A DNA stretch of 38,367 nt, taken from Comamonadaceae bacterium PBBC1 (lineage in GTDB: Bacteria; Pseudomonadota; Gammaproteobacteria; Burkholderiales; Burkholderiaceae_C). Position 1 is the first letter of the stretch; every line of letters starts with the position of its first letter. Positions 9,877 to 18,889 of the stretch are shown here, piece by piece. The position numbers and the translations under genes were made by a program. The stretch spans positions 1 through 38,367 of the forward strand of contig NKIP01000033.1 in NCBI GenBank assembly GCA_002256145.1, given 5' to 3'. The notes beneath the pieces were generated by a model, which saw nothing but the letters and a program-made list of their open reading frames with translations, did no database searches and was not told the DNA's origin.

Positions 9877-10809
9877 TCATGTTAGTTTTTGCAACGCTTC
9901 GATCGCAATCTGTTCGCCAAATTCCTGCACAAAATGTCCGCCTTTTGGAATGCGCAATGGCTCAGGGCAATTACGTATGCAGGAACGCAATTCCTCCATG
10001 ACTTGGGGAGTAAAAACCGGATCTTTTTCGCCTATCGCCATCATTGAGTAACCAGACCAACCGTGAGCCCAAAAATGTTTCGCTCGACGCGACACGTCAA
10101 CACCGTCCGCACCCATATGGTCTGGCAGCATTTCCGGAAATGCAAGCGTGCCCGCGCGGTAACTGGGATCAGGAAAGGGGGCATCGTAAGCCGCGCATTC
10201 TGCGGAAGCCATATGAGGATTACCGCGAGAGAAGAGCCGGCCAATTGAAAAATCAGGACGATTCCGGCACATGTTTCTCCACTCAACAAATCCATCTGGC
10301 AAAGAGCCTTCGGCTGTCGCTAGGTAAGTGTTCATCACCAACAAGCCACGGTATCGCGTTGGAGCTTCCATAGGCAAAGTCAACCCCAGCAACCCGCCCC
10401 AGTCCTGCACCACCAAATTGACATTTTTCAAATCTAATTCTTCAACAAATTCCAACAGCACTTGACGATGCCAACTGAAGGTATGTTGTTGTATTGCCAT
10501 GGGCTTGTCGCTTTTTCCAAAGCCCGGCAAGTCGGGGGCGATAACCCGATGACCTGCCGCTAAAAAAATCGGAATCATGCGACGGTACAGGTAACTCCAA
10601 GCCGGATTGCCATGCAAACACAGCCAAGTTACAGGTGCGTTGCGCGGACCTTCATCAAGATAATGCATTCGCAAACCATCCAGCGCTGGTAATTTATTGG
10701 TGTATGCAGCCTGCCATGGGTATCCTGGCAAATCGAGAAAGCAATCATCTGGTGTTCTTTGGTAAGGGATTGAAGGCATGTCGTACGAATTTGAGTGAAG
10801 AATGACCAT
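9877..10809 (-). CDS. Haloalkane dehalogenase, DhlA-like (HLD-I type)
   Basis: Haloalkane dehalogenases cleave carbon-halogen bonds hydrolytically, giving an alcohol and halide. This 310-residue alpha/beta hydrolase follows Xanthobacter DhlA closely (YLDEG, SYLYR.MIP, RVIAPD, GFGKSDKP, VVQDWGGLLGLTLPM, FVQEFGEQ). The catalytic set is complete: nucleophile D136, acid D263 (AIGEKD) and base H292 (GGHFVQEF). Both halide-binding tryptophans of the DhlA type are present, W137 next to the nucleophile and W177 in DGFVEW. The oxyanion motif is HGNP, where DhlA has HGEP. The ATG at 10809 lies 8 bp after the AraC-type gene, suggesting co-transcription; the ATG at 10779 is an alternative and neither has a strong ribosome-binding site. 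The substrate range cannot be read from sequence. Confidence 0.87.
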   Translation of the reverse strand: MVILHSNSYDMPSIPYQRTPDDCFLDLPGYPWQAAYTNKLPALDGLRMHYLDEGPRNAPVTWLCLHGNPAWSYLYRRMIPIFLAAGHRVIAPDLPGFGKSDKPMAIQQHTFSWHRQVLLEFVEELDLKNVNLVVQDWGGLLGLTLPMEAPTRYRGLLVMNTYLATAEGSLPDGFVEWRNMCRNRPDFSIGRLFSRGNPHMASAECAAYDAPFPDPSYRAGTLAFPEMLPDHMGADGVDVSRRAKHFWAHGWSGYSMMAIGEKDPVFTPQVMEELRSCIRNCPEPLRIPKGGHFVQEFGEQIAIEALQKLT

Positions 10810-10817
10810 TTAAATTT

Positions 10818-11780
10818 TTAGCGCTTTATCAAAGTTTTGTGCCCAGTTGCTGTTGCAGACGGACTTTCGCCGTAGTAGTTTTTGTACAACCCTGCAAACC
10901 GCCCCAGATGCCAAAAGCCGTGGCCCATGGCGATTTCGGTCACGCTGGCGTTTTGGGTCAGCAACGCACGCCGTGCCTTGGCCAGGCGCTGCAGGGTGAT
11001 CAAGCGCTGCGGGGCCATGCCATAGGTGTGCTGGAAAGCACGCTCCAACTCCCACACGGGCACGCCCATGTCTTGGCACAGCGCGTCGATGCGCAGCGGC
11101 GCGGCGCTGTGGTCTTCGCACCAGTTTTGCACCGACTCGACCAAGCGCTCACGCGTTTGCAACTGTGTGATGCTGTTCGGCGTGGGGTGGTGCCAGCGGC
11201 GGGCCAGTTCGTGCCAGATGACTTGCACCAGTTGTTCGTGGGCCTGCTCCATGGCCGCGCTGCCCGGCGCTTGCAGGCGGTCGGGGCCTAGCACGCACGA
11301 CAGCTCGGCCAGCCGGGTGGCCGACTCAGCAGACAGCTCGCCCGGCAGGTGCAAGGCGCTCAGGCCCTGCGGCATCTCGAAACCCAGCGCCTGCAGTCGC
11401 GCCATCGGAATTTGCACGCCCATCCACTGCGCCTGCGGCGGCAAGCTGATGCACATGTCGCTGCCCGGGGCGTACACCACCAAGTCGCCATTGCGCAGTG
11501 CCTTGCCTTGCACGCGCCAGCTGTCTTGGCCTTGCAGAAAAATGCCCACCGATAACCATTGGCGCGACAGGTCGCCACGGGCCAGCAAGGCCAAGTTGTA
11601 CTGCCCCCAGTCGGTCCGGCATTGGGTGCTGATGCTGTGCACGATCTGCCCGCCAAAGCGCCCGGGTTGCAGCTGCACATGCTCCAAGAAGCCCTCTTGC
11701 AAAGCCAGCACCAACGCCTGCGGATCGAAGGCGTTCAGCTGGGTCACAAAACCGGCAGAAGTAGGAGTGGGCAAAGACAT
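10818..11780 (-). CDS. AraC-family transcriptional regulator of the catabolic cluster
   Basis: This 320-residue protein has an N-terminal sensing region and a C-terminal AraC double HTH. The last 100 residues (RIDALCQDMGVPVWELERAF, HTYGMAPQRLITLQRLAKAR, then ITEIAMGHGFWHLGRFAGLY-like sequence) fit the AraC/XylS pattern, including the GFWHLGRF second recognition helix. It lies between the dehalogenase gene, downstream on the same strand, and the divergent GMC dehydrogenase, which is the typical place for an activator of a catabolic operon. I chose the ATG at 11780 (MSLPTPTS); the frame stays open to 11900, but that extension looks unrelated and would fill the divergent promoter region. The inducer is unknown, perhaps the halogenated substrate or its alcohol. 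Confidence 0.82.
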   Translation of the reverse strand: MSLPTPTSAGFVTQLNAFDPQALVLALQEGFLEHVQLQPGRFGGQIVHSISTQCRTDWGQYNLALLARGDLSRQWLSVGIFLQGQDSWRVQGKALRNGDLVVYAPGSDMCISLPPQAQWMGVQIPMARLQALGFEMPQGLSALHLPGELSAESATRLAELSCVLGPDRLQAPGSAAMEQAHEQLVQVIWHELARRWHHPTPNSITQLQTRERLVESVQNWCEDHSAAPLRIDALCQDMGVPVWELERAFQHTYGMAPQRLITLQRLAKARRALLTQNASVTEIAMGHGFWHLGRFAGLYKNYYGESPSATATGHKTLIKR

Positions 11781-11906
11781 GGTGTGTGCAGGCAAGCTGA
11801 AATTGGATGCTTTGGTGCAACTTCTGTCAATCCGCCATGACCCGCATGTGGCGGCCTGCACCACCCCGCCATGCAAGGGTAAACACCCAGCGCGCAGCAC
11901 CCTATT

Positions 11907-11951
11907 TGCCGAAATCTGGATAGTCAGCCGCCTGGCCGATTTCTAGACTGC
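11907..11951 (+). promoter_or_regulatory. Divergent promoter region with a possible AraC-type binding repeat
   Basis: The 206 bp between the AraC-type gene and the GMC dehydrogenase must carry both promoters. Within it, GCCGAAATCT (from 11908) and GCCGATTTCT (from 11935) form a direct repeat 27 bp apart; GAAATC and GATTTC are also inverted partners. AraC/XylS activators commonly bind direct repeats just upstream of the promoter they control. The start codon at 11987 follows 36 bp downstream, so these sites may overlap the promoter. No convincing -35/-10 pair was seen. Confidence 0.35.
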
Positions 11952-11986
11952 AAGGGTCTTTCATCGATAAAAAACAGGAGACCCTG

Positions 11987-13591
11987 ATGAGCACTGAATT
12001 CGATTACATCGTGGTGGGCGGCGGCTCCGCTGGCTGCGTGGTAGCCTCGCGCCTGAGCGAAGACCCGAACGTCAGCGTGTGCCTGCTGGAAGTGGGCGGC
12101 CCGGACAAAAGCATCTTCATCCACGCCCCTGCTGGTGTCGTGGCCATGCTGCCGATTCCGTTCAACAACTGGGCCTTCAAAACCGTGCCGCAAAAGGGCC
12201 TGAACGGTCGCCAGGGTTACCAGCCACGCGGCAAGGTGCTGGGCGGCTCCAGCTCCATCAACGCCATGCTATATGTGCGGGGCGGCCGCCAAGACTACGA
12301 CCACTGGGCCGAGCTGGGCAACACCGGCTGGTCTTACCAGGATGTGCTGCCTTACTTCAAAAAAGCCGAGCACAACGAGACCCACACCGATAGCGAATAC
12401 CACGGCACGGGCGGCCCGCAAAACGTGGCCGAGCTGCGCAGCCCCAGCGCGGTCAACAAAATGTTCCTGGACGCCTGCGCCATGAACGGCATTCCGTACA
12501 ACCCTGACTACAACGGCGCGGAGCAGTTTGGTGCGTTCATGTACCAGGTCTTCCACAAAAACGGTGAACGCCACAGCGCGGCCAAGGCCTACATCACGCC
12601 TCATCTGTCGCGCCCCAACCTGAGAGTCAAGACAAACACCGTCACCACCCAAATCCTGTTTGAAGGCACGCGCGCGGTGGGCGTGCGCATTGACCAAGGC
12701 GGCCAGGTGAGCGAACTGCGCGCACGCCGCGAAGTGATTGTGTCGGCCGGGGCCTTTGGCTCGCCGCAACTGCTCATGGCCTCCGGCGTGGGGCCAGCGG
12801 CCGAGCTGCAGCGCCACGGCATTCCGGTGGTGCATGCGCTTGAAGGCGTGGGCAAAAACCTGCACGACCACATCGACCATGTGCAGACCTGGCGTGCGCC
12901 CAGCAGCTCCGAGACCTTTGGCGTGTCGGCCACGGGCACCGTCAAAGTCACCAAGGCCATGGGCGAATGGAAGAAACAACGCACCGGCCTGGTGACCAGC
13001 ACCTTTGCCGAGTCGGGCGCGTTTTTGCGTTCATCGCCCGAGGTGCAAGCGCCCGATTTGCAGCTGGTGTTTGTGGTCGGCATCGTGGACGACCACAGCC
13101 GCAAAATGCACCTGGGCCACGGCTTTTCTTGCCACGTCGACGTGATCCGCCCGCACAGCCGGGGCACCGTGACACTGAACAGCCCGGACGTGCGCCAGGC
13201 CCCGGTCATCGACCCCAACTTTTTGGGCGACGAGCGCGACCTCGACCTGCTGGTCAAAGGCGTGCAGATGCAACAAGCCATCATCGAGTCCAAGCCCTTT
13301 GACAGCATTCGCGGCAAGATGCTTTACCCGGTGGACAAGAGCGACAAGGCCACCATTGCGGCCGACATCCGCCGCCGCGCCGACACGCAATACCACCCGG
13401 TGGGCACCTGCAAGATGGGGCCAGCCAGTGACCCGCTGGCCGTGGTCGATGCCCAGCTGCGCGTGCACGGACTGCAAGGCCTGCGCGTGGTGGACGCGTC
13501 CATCATGCCCACCGTGTCCAGCGGCAACACCAATGCGCCCACCATCATGATCGGCGAAAAAGCCGCCGATCTGATTCGCGCATCTTTCTAA
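11987..13591 (+). CDS. GMC-family FAD-dependent alcohol dehydrogenase (AlkJ/BetA-like)
   Basis: This 534-residue flavoprotein oxidises a primary alcohol to an aldehyde, passing electrons to quinone or another acceptor. It has the FAD-binding motif [20 protein letters not shown] at the N-terminus, GMC signature 1 around [19 protein letters not shown], and signature 2 near residue 260 ([18 protein letters not shown]). The C-terminal block holds the conserved active-site His ([10 protein letters not shown]470) and Asn (GNTNAPT, N516). Length and motifs match AlkJ-type alcohol dehydrogenases. CAGGAG precedes the ATG. It is the first gene of a plus-strand run transcribed away from the AraC-type gene and would act on the alcohol made by the dehalogenase. 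Choline is an alternative substrate, but no betaine genes are nearby. Confidence 0.86.
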   Translation: MSTEFDYIVVGGGSAGCVVASRLSEDPNVSVCLLEVGGPDKSIFIHAPAGVVAMLPIPFNNWAFKTVPQKGLNGRQGYQPRGKVLGGSSSINAMLYVRGGRQDYDHWAELGNTGWSYQDVLPYFKKAEHNETHTDSEYHGTGGPQNVAELRSPSAVNKMFLDACAMNGIPYNPDYNGAEQFGAFMYQVFHKNGERHSAAKAYITPHLSRPNLRVKTNTVTTQILFEGTRAVGVRIDQGGQVSELRARREVIVSAGAFGSPQLLMASGVGPAAELQRHGIPVVHALEGVGKNLHDHIDHVQTWRAPSSSETFGVSATGTVKVTKAMGEWKKQRTGLVTSTFAESGAFLRSSPEVQAPDLQLVFVVGIVDDHSRKMHLGHGFSCHVDVIRPHSRGTVTLNSPDVRQAPVIDPNFLGDERDLDLLVKGVQMQQAIIESKPFDSIRGKMLYPVDKSDKATIAADIRRRADTQYHPVGTCKMGPASDPLAVVDAQLRVHGLQGLRVVDASIMPTVSSGNTNAPTIMIGEKAADLIRASF

Positions 13592-13631
13592 AAAATTTCA
13601 TCTCAACCCATAACTTCAACGGAGACGCTTT

Positions 13632-14333
13632 ATGAAAAAGTCACATCAAATTCTTTTTATTATTTCCGGCTTAGCTGCAAGCAGCTCATTTGCGCAGCAA
13701 AGTGGAGAAATGCTGATCAATTTTGGAATTGCTCATGTTTTACCTCAAGCCGAGCTGAAGTCAATTTCAAGTACTGAGCCTATTGTCCACGGTGCATTAC
13801 AGGGATCATCAATCATCAGTTCAAGCAGTGACACTTTGAGCTTCGGCGTAAGCTACATGATGACGGATAACGTGGCTGCTGAATTGGCATTTGGCATCCC
13901 ACCCAAGCTGAGGTTGAGCCTGAATTCCCCCTCCGGAAACCACCCTAATGCAATCAATACAACTGTTGTTTTTCCAGCTCTATTAGCAAACTACTATTTT
14001 GGAGAACCAAGTAGCGCATTTCGCCCGTTCGTAGGCGCTGGCGTTTCATACATCAAATTCACAAAAAATGGCCACAACACAACTGACCCGGTCGTCAACG
14101 GATTAACCAATGAATCAATCACCATCAACTCTGCATGGAGTCCCGTCTACAAAATCGGGGCGACCTACCGAATTAATGAAAAATGGCTGATGAACGGTGC
14201 TGTCTTGATGATGCCCCTAAACATTAAGGCTCGCATAGCAGGACCTGGTATTGGAGCCGGACCGGCCACAACAGACTTGTCCATGAAGCTCAATACGAGT
14301 GTCTACATGATCACCTTGAGCCGAGAATTTTGA
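13632..14333 (+). CDS. OmpW/AlkL-family outer-membrane protein
   Basis: OmpW-family proteins are eight-stranded outer-membrane barrels; AlkL members take up hydrophobic compounds such as alkanes. This 233-residue protein has a signal peptide (MKK, hydrophobic core, cleavage after SSFA/Q near residue 21) and alternating barrel strands. It contains the family segments DTLSFGVSYMMTDNVAAELA and FRPFVGAGVSYIKF, and ends in a terminal Phe (ITLSREF) as outer-membrane barrels do. GGAG lies upstream of the ATG. It follows the GMC dehydrogenase by 40 bp, as alkL accompanies alkJ in alkane clusters, so uptake of an apolar substrate is the likely role. Its base composition is lower in GC than the GMC gene. 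Confidence 0.82.
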   Translation: MKKSHQILFIISGLAASSSFAQQSGEMLINFGIAHVLPQAELKSISSTEPIVHGALQGSSIISSSSDTLSFGVSYMMTDNVAAELAFGIPPKLRLSLNSPSGNHPNAINTTVVFPALLANYYFGEPSSAFRPFVGAGVSYIKFTKNGHNTTDPVVNGLTNESITINSAWSPVYKIGATYRINEKWLMNGAVLMMPLNIKARIAGPGIGAGPATTDLSMKLNTSVYMITLSREF

Positions 14334-14413
14334 ATAATTAATAATTTATCAGCTCAAAATTAAATAGATTTACTAATCAACCTCAAAATCAACGACATCA
14401 AAAGGATAAAATC

Positions 14414-16132
14414 ATGATCAACCCAAAGATAGTTCGCAGAAAAGTTTTTCCAGCACAAAGTGTTAATAATGTATTTTTAACTCCAACCACATCTCCAGAA
14501 AACAGTAATATTGGATTGACCGCCAATAACTGGTCTAACGTTCATTTGGATGCGTACTCCTCAGATTCGACAGACCTTACAGGCCCGCTTGGTATTTCAG
14601 TCTCTCCGCAAGTCACTCATTTAATCGAAGTTCAGCAATATGAAAACAAGTACAATGGTATGCTTGTAATTGCGTGTACAAGCAAAGGTGTTTTACTTGG
14701 CACCGCCGTAGACTTTACTACTGGCGAAACAGTACTGACAGCCTATAGTAGAATACATATGGGTTTGATTGGATTCAAAAGGCTTGGGTTATTGCCACCA
14801 ACTAGTTTTCGCGGCGGATATTTCTTTCTTGACAGAGACGACAATGTATTGGTTATTAATAACGACTCAACACTGAGTCTATTTAAAACCAGTTCATTGA
14901 CAGAAAATGACTCTGCATTAGACGAAGCAAATCCAATTGAAAACATTAATTTAATTTGGAAAACCACAAAAATTATAATTCCAGGCCAGCAAAGTACTCA
15001 AGAATTATATGGCGCAGTCCCAGTAGGCAGTCCAGATATCAACACCGATAACACTATTTATTGGGTAATGACAACTAGCGACTTCAACCCAACAAATCAA
15101 AATCAATATGGAACCAGCGTAGCAATAATTAGAATCAATGGAACCGGCACAGTAACTCCAGAGTTTGGAAATCAAATTGGAATAAAACATTATCTTAACG
15201 AGTGGAACAATAACACACTTACAGCCTGTCAAGATGGTTTATACTTTATCACCAATAGCTCTGGAAGTACTAATTCAACAAATCTTACCGGTTATGTACA
15301 TGCATTAAATGCACAGCCGGGGCTTATTGCTGTTGAGCGCTGGGCAAATCCAATTACTTACACCCACACGGGATATATGAAACGTGGAGATACCAATACA
15401 GGAAGTGGCACAACGGTTACTTTAATGGATGATCCAAAATCACTGGACAAGATGTTGATCTTTGCTGACAACTCAGAACCAAAAATGAAAATCCGTGTTT
15501 TTAAAGATCGTCTATCTAACAATCCAGTAGAAATTGGTGGTACTACTCCAGTAGGAGGAGGTATTGGAGGAGGTATTGAAATATTTAAAAATCGACGAAG
15601 CGGGACAGAAGCATCCATGGCTGCATATGGTGGCTATATTTTTGTTGGTTCACACTTTGGTCACACAATTGATCCAGGAAGGCCACAACTCGTTCCAACT
15701 GAGCCAGGCATTGTATGTTTAAAAGTAGACCCGACCGACGGAAATCAGGGTTCAATTAAGGAGATATGGTTTGCCGATAGACCAATTAATGTACAACTTG
15801 GCATATCCATATTAGCTCGAACCAATGGTGTTCTCTATGTTTGCGGTGCGGAATGGCCAGTCGACCGTTTTAGTTTAACTGAAGGAGAGGACAATACAAA
15901 TTCCTCAGAGCCTGAATACTTTGTTGCTGCCTACGACACATGGGATGGTCGAATTATTTGGAAGTTACCGATTGGTAGTGGGTGGAAAGGTGCGCACGAA
16001 TACAGTGGCGCTGCTTACTTTGACCGCAATGGTTCAGCATCAAGCAACTCTTTGTATATAGGCACAAATGGTTATCTTGTAAAGATTACGGCTGATACGG
16101 CAGGTTTTTTCGACAACGCCGTTAAAAAATAA
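14414..16132 (+). CDS. Unrecognised beta-propeller-like protein (PQQ-repeat-like), AT-rich
   Basis: I do not recognise this 572-residue protein as a named family. It has repeated beta-rich segments of the type NGVLYV...YFVAAYDTWDGRIIWKLP and NSLYIGTNGYLVKI, with Tyr/Asp/Gly/Trp spacing like PQQ-type (quinoprotein) propeller blades. A glycine stretch GGGIGGGIE lies near residue 380. No signal peptide or membrane segment is visible, although propellers of this kind are often periplasmic. AGGATAAAATC precedes the ATG. Its base composition is clearly more AT-rich than the GMC and FadD genes on either side, suggesting a separate origin. It lies 16 bp upstream of the acyl-CoA ligase in the same orientation and is probably part of the operon. 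No catalytic residues could be assigned. Confidence 0.7.
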   Translation: MINPKIVRRKVFPAQSVNNVFLTPTTSPENSNIGLTANNWSNVHLDAYSSDSTDLTGPLGISVSPQVTHLIEVQQYENKYNGMLVIACTSKGVLLGTAVDFTTGETVLTAYSRIHMGLIGFKRLGLLPPTSFRGGYFFLDRDDNVLVINNDSTLSLFKTSSLTENDSALDEANPIENINLIWKTTKIIIPGQQSTQELYGAVPVGSPDINTDNTIYWVMTTSDFNPTNQNQYGTSVAIIRINGTGTVTPEFGNQIGIKHYLNEWNNNTLTACQDGLYFITNSSGSTNSTNLTGYVHALNAQPGLIAVERWANPITYTHTGYMKRGDTNTGSGTTVTLMDDPKSLDKMLIFADNSEPKMKIRVFKDRLSNNPVEIGGTTPVGGGIGGGIEIFKNRRSGTEASMAAYGGYIFVGSHFGHTIDPGRPQLVPTEPGIVCLKVDPTDGNQGSIKEIWFADRPINVQLGISILARTNGVLYVCGAEWPVDRFSLTEGEDNTNSSEPEYFVAAYDTWDGRIIWKLPIGSGWKGAHEYSGAAYFDRNGSASSNSLYIGTNGYLVKITADTAGFFDNAVKK

Positions 16133-16148
16133 TGTTGAGGTCCATCAA

Positions 16149-17807
16149 ATGAACCATGCCCCTTGGTTAAAGACCTACGCAGCCAACAACATCCCCGCTT
16201 CCATCAACGCTGACGCCTACCCCTCGGTGGTGCACATGATGGAAGAGGCCATGGCGCAATACGCCGATCAGCCCGCCTTCTGCGCCTTTGGCCAGACCCT
16301 GAGTTATGCCGATGTGGACCGCCAATCGGCCGCCTTCGCGGCCTGGCTGCAACAGCGCCTGGGCGTCCAAAAAGGCGATCGCATCGCGGTCATGGTGCCC
16401 AACTTCATCGCCTTCCCCATTGTGTTTTTGGGTATTGCGCGGGCTGGGGCGGTGCAAGTCAATGTGAACCCCCTCTACACCCCGCGTGAACTGGCCCACC
16501 AGCTCAAAGACTCGGGCAGCGAGACCATCGTTATCTTCAACGGGGCCACGCCTATCCTGGCCGAAGCCATGGCCGCGACCGACATCCGCAACGTGGTCAC
16601 CGTGTCCCCAAGCGACGGAACCCCTGCGGCGCTGCCTTCACCGGCCGTAGATGCGCGTTTGACTCACACCACTTCGCTGGCCGACGCCCTCGCCCAGGGC
16701 GCCAGCGTGCAACGCACCCCCGTGAGCTTGACGGGTCAGGACTTGCTGTTTTTGCAATACACCGGAGGCACCACGGGTCTCTCCAAAGGCGCGGCGCTCA
16801 CGCACCGCAACTTGGTGGCCAACGTAGCGCAGTACAAAGCCATCGTGCCCTCGGCCGTGCGACCTGGCCAGGAGGTGGTGGTCACGGCCATTCCGCTTTA
16901 TCACATCTTCGCCTTGATGGTGAACTTCCTGACTTACTTCACCGTGGGGGCCAAAAACTGGCTCGTGGCCAACCCACGCGACATGGACGGTTTTGTCGAA
17001 GTGCTCAAGCAATCTCGACCCAGCGTATTCATGGGCGTGAACACTTTGTACGCGGGCCTGAGCATGCACCCCCGCATTGGCGAGGTGGACTTCTCTAACT
17101 TGCGTCTGTCCGGCGGTGGTGGTGCGGCCGTGCTGGGGCCCACCTCAGACCGATGGAAGGCCATCACCGGAACGTTCATTCGTGAAGGCTATGGTCTGTC
17201 CGAGACCAGTCCGATCGTGTCGTTCAACCCCGCCAGCATTCAGGATTTCAGCGGCACCACAGGCCCGCCCTTGCCGGACACGGACGTGAAGCTGTTGGAC
17301 GAATCGGGCCAAGAGGTGGCGCTGGGTGAGTCGGGCGAAGTCTGTGTCAAAGGCCCACAGGTCATGCAGGGTTACTGGAACCAGCCCGAGGCCAACGCGG
17401 CTGCGTTCACGCCCGACGGCTACTTCCGCACGGGCGATGTAGGCGTGATCACCCCGGAGGGATTTTTGCGCATCGTGGACCGCAAGAAGGACATGGTCAT
17501 CGTCTCGGGCTTCAATGTGTTCCCCAACGAAATCGAGGCCGTGGCCACCGGCTGTCCTGGCGTGGCCGAATGCGCCTGCGTGGGCGTGCCCGACGAAAAA
17601 ACAGGCGAAGCCCTGAAGCTGTTTGTGGTCCGCGCACCAGGTTCCAGCCTCACCAGCGATGCACTGGTGGCCCACTGCCGCGCCGCCCTGACCGCTTACA
17701 AAGTGCCCAAATTGGTGGCCTTTGTCGACGCACTGCCCAAGTCCACGGTCGGCAAAATTTTGCGCCGTGAATTGCGCGATGCCAATTCAGGCAAGGTGAG
17801 CCCATGA
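16149..17807 (+). CDS. Medium/long-chain fatty acid-CoA ligase (FadD/AlkK-like)
   Basis: The enzyme activates a fatty acid with ATP to an acyl-AMP and then to acyl-CoA. The 552 residues show the adenylate-forming motifs in order: P-loop LQYTGGTTGLSKGA near 198, GYGLSETSPIV near 345, YFRTGDVG near 425, RKKDMVIVSGFNVFPNEIE near 450, and the C-terminal catalytic Lys in KSTVGKILRREL. Length and linker fit FadD/AlkK ligases rather than OleC. TTGAGG lies upstream of the ATG. The stop overlaps the start of the next hydrolase by 4 bp (ATGA), showing translational coupling. In the proposed pathway it is the last step, feeding beta-oxidation. Confidence 0.88.
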   Translation: MNHAPWLKTYAANNIPASINADAYPSVVHMMEEAMAQYADQPAFCAFGQTLSYADVDRQSAAFAAWLQQRLGVQKGDRIAVMVPNFIAFPIVFLGIARAGAVQVNVNPLYTPRELAHQLKDSGSETIVIFNGATPILAEAMAATDIRNVVTVSPSDGTPAALPSPAVDARLTHTTSLADALAQGASVQRTPVSLTGQDLLFLQYTGGTTGLSKGAALTHRNLVANVAQYKAIVPSAVRPGQEVVVTAIPLYHIFALMVNFLTYFTVGAKNWLVANPRDMDGFVEVLKQSRPSVFMGVNTLYAGLSMHPRIGEVDFSNLRLSGGGGAAVLGPTSDRWKAITGTFIREGYGLSETSPIVSFNPASIQDFSGTTGPPLPDTDVKLLDESGQEVALGESGEVCVKGPQVMQGYWNQPEANAAAFTPDGYFRTGDVGVITPEGFLRIVDRKKDMVIVSGFNVFPNEIEAVATGCPGVAECACVGVPDEKTGEALKLFVVRAPGSSLTSDALVAHCRAALTAYKVPKLVAFVDALPKSTVGKILRRELRDANSGKVSP

Positions 17808-18850
17808 AAAAAAGTGTTGCGCATTTACCTGGCGATTACTGCCACGGCAGCCCACCGAAGTGGTTTGAAATCCAGGAGGGCTTCGACAAAGGCAAGTCGC
17901 TTTTCTATCTGGACTTTCAAACCCGACACGGCACCCCACAGGCCACGGTGGCATTCGTTCACGGCAATCCGGAATCGTCTTACACCTACCGCCACGTCAT
18001 TGAACACCTGCGTTCATCCAAGCACTGCCTCCGGATTATGGCGATGGACCACATCGGTTTTGGCCTCTCGGATGATGCAGACTTTGAGATGGTGGAAATG
18101 CACCACGCTGCCAACCTGTTGCAACTGGTGCGGCACCTGGATTTGCAGCAAGTCACCTTGGCCATCCATGACTGGGGCGGCCCAATTGGTGTCGGCGCAT
18201 TCATCGAAGAGTCCTGGCGTGTTCGCAATTTGGTGGTGATGAACAGCACCGTCTTCCCCATGCCCGCCGATGGTTACACTTATCAAAATTTTCCTTTCCC
18301 CGTCCTTCCGTGGTGCATCACGCCACGCATCGTTCCCAACTTTCTTTGGGGTGGGCTGGCGGCTTATGTGGTGTCTCATGGCAGTCCACAATCACTGCCG
18401 ACCTTCGTCGCGGGCGTGGCACGTTTAATGTGGCGTCATGCCACGCGACGGATATCTAAAGATGAAGCCGAATACGTTTGGTCGGAATCTTTTCGCAGCA
18501 AAACCAATGCCTTGAGTTCCAAGCGATTTGTCAGGCAAACCCCGTTTTGGGGTCATGGATACCGCTACGTCGACACCCGCCATGGCGTGCAAGACAACCA
18601 TGCTTTTTACCAAAACATTCAAAGCAAACTGCCGCAAGTTTGGGGGACTGGTCCGCAGGCCATTGGCGTTGCAGGCCATTTTGGCGATTGGGACGCCTGC
18701 GGCAAAACGTCGGTAATCCAGCAGTGGACAACCGCTTTGCCTCAATCGGTCCCACACATGCATCGCCATCCGAATATCGGTCATTTCATCGAAGAGTATT
18801 GCGGCAAAGACATCGCCGAGTCTGTTCTGCGCCTGAACCACCTGGCCTGA
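17804..18850 (+). CDS. Alpha/beta hydrolase of the haloalkane dehalogenase/epoxide hydrolase type
   Basis: A second, distantly related hydrolase of the dehalogenase fold, 348 residues. It has the oxyanion motif HGNPESSY (residues 53-60), an Asp nucleophile followed by Trp in HDWGGPIG (D123, W124), a likely acid in GHFGDWD and the base H327 in NIGHFIEEY. An Asp nucleophile, as opposed to Ser, places it with haloalkane dehalogenases, epoxide hydrolases and related C-C or lactone hydrolases. The Asn of HGNP plus W124 could form the halide-binding pair used by HLD-II/III enzymes. It overlaps the ligase gene by 4 bp and precedes the aldehyde dehydrogenase. It may widen the range of substrates or act on another intermediate; its reaction is uncertain. 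Confidence 0.78.
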   Translation: MKKSVAHLPGDYCHGSPPKWFEIQEGFDKGKSLFYLDFQTRHGTPQATVAFVHGNPESSYTYRHVIEHLRSSKHCLRIMAMDHIGFGLSDDADFEMVEMHHAANLLQLVRHLDLQQVTLAIHDWGGPIGVGAFIEESWRVRNLVVMNSTVFPMPADGYTYQNFPFPVLPWCITPRIVPNFLWGGLAAYVVSHGSPQSLPTFVAGVARLMWRHATRRISKDEAEYVWSESFRSKTNALSSKRFVRQTPFWGHGYRYVDTRHGVQDNHAFYQNIQSKLPQVWGTGPQAIGVAGHFGDWDACGKTSVIQQWTTALPQSVPHMHRHPNIGHFIEEYCGKDIAESVLRLNHLA

Positions 18851-18889
18851 TCACGCTCACCTTTCAACCCTTTCAGCACGAAGACCCCC

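Noticed and set aside
11781..11900. N-terminal extension of the AraC-type regulator to 11900
   Set aside because: It would occupy most of the divergent promoter and has no resemblance to the family; the ATG at 11780 gives a normal-length protein.
16149..18850. Possible olefin (Ole) cluster: AMP-ligase next to a dehalogenase-fold hydrolase as in oleC-oleB
   Set aside because: No OleA thiolase or OleD reductase is present, and the ligase has FadD/AlkK features and length. A degradation route fits better.
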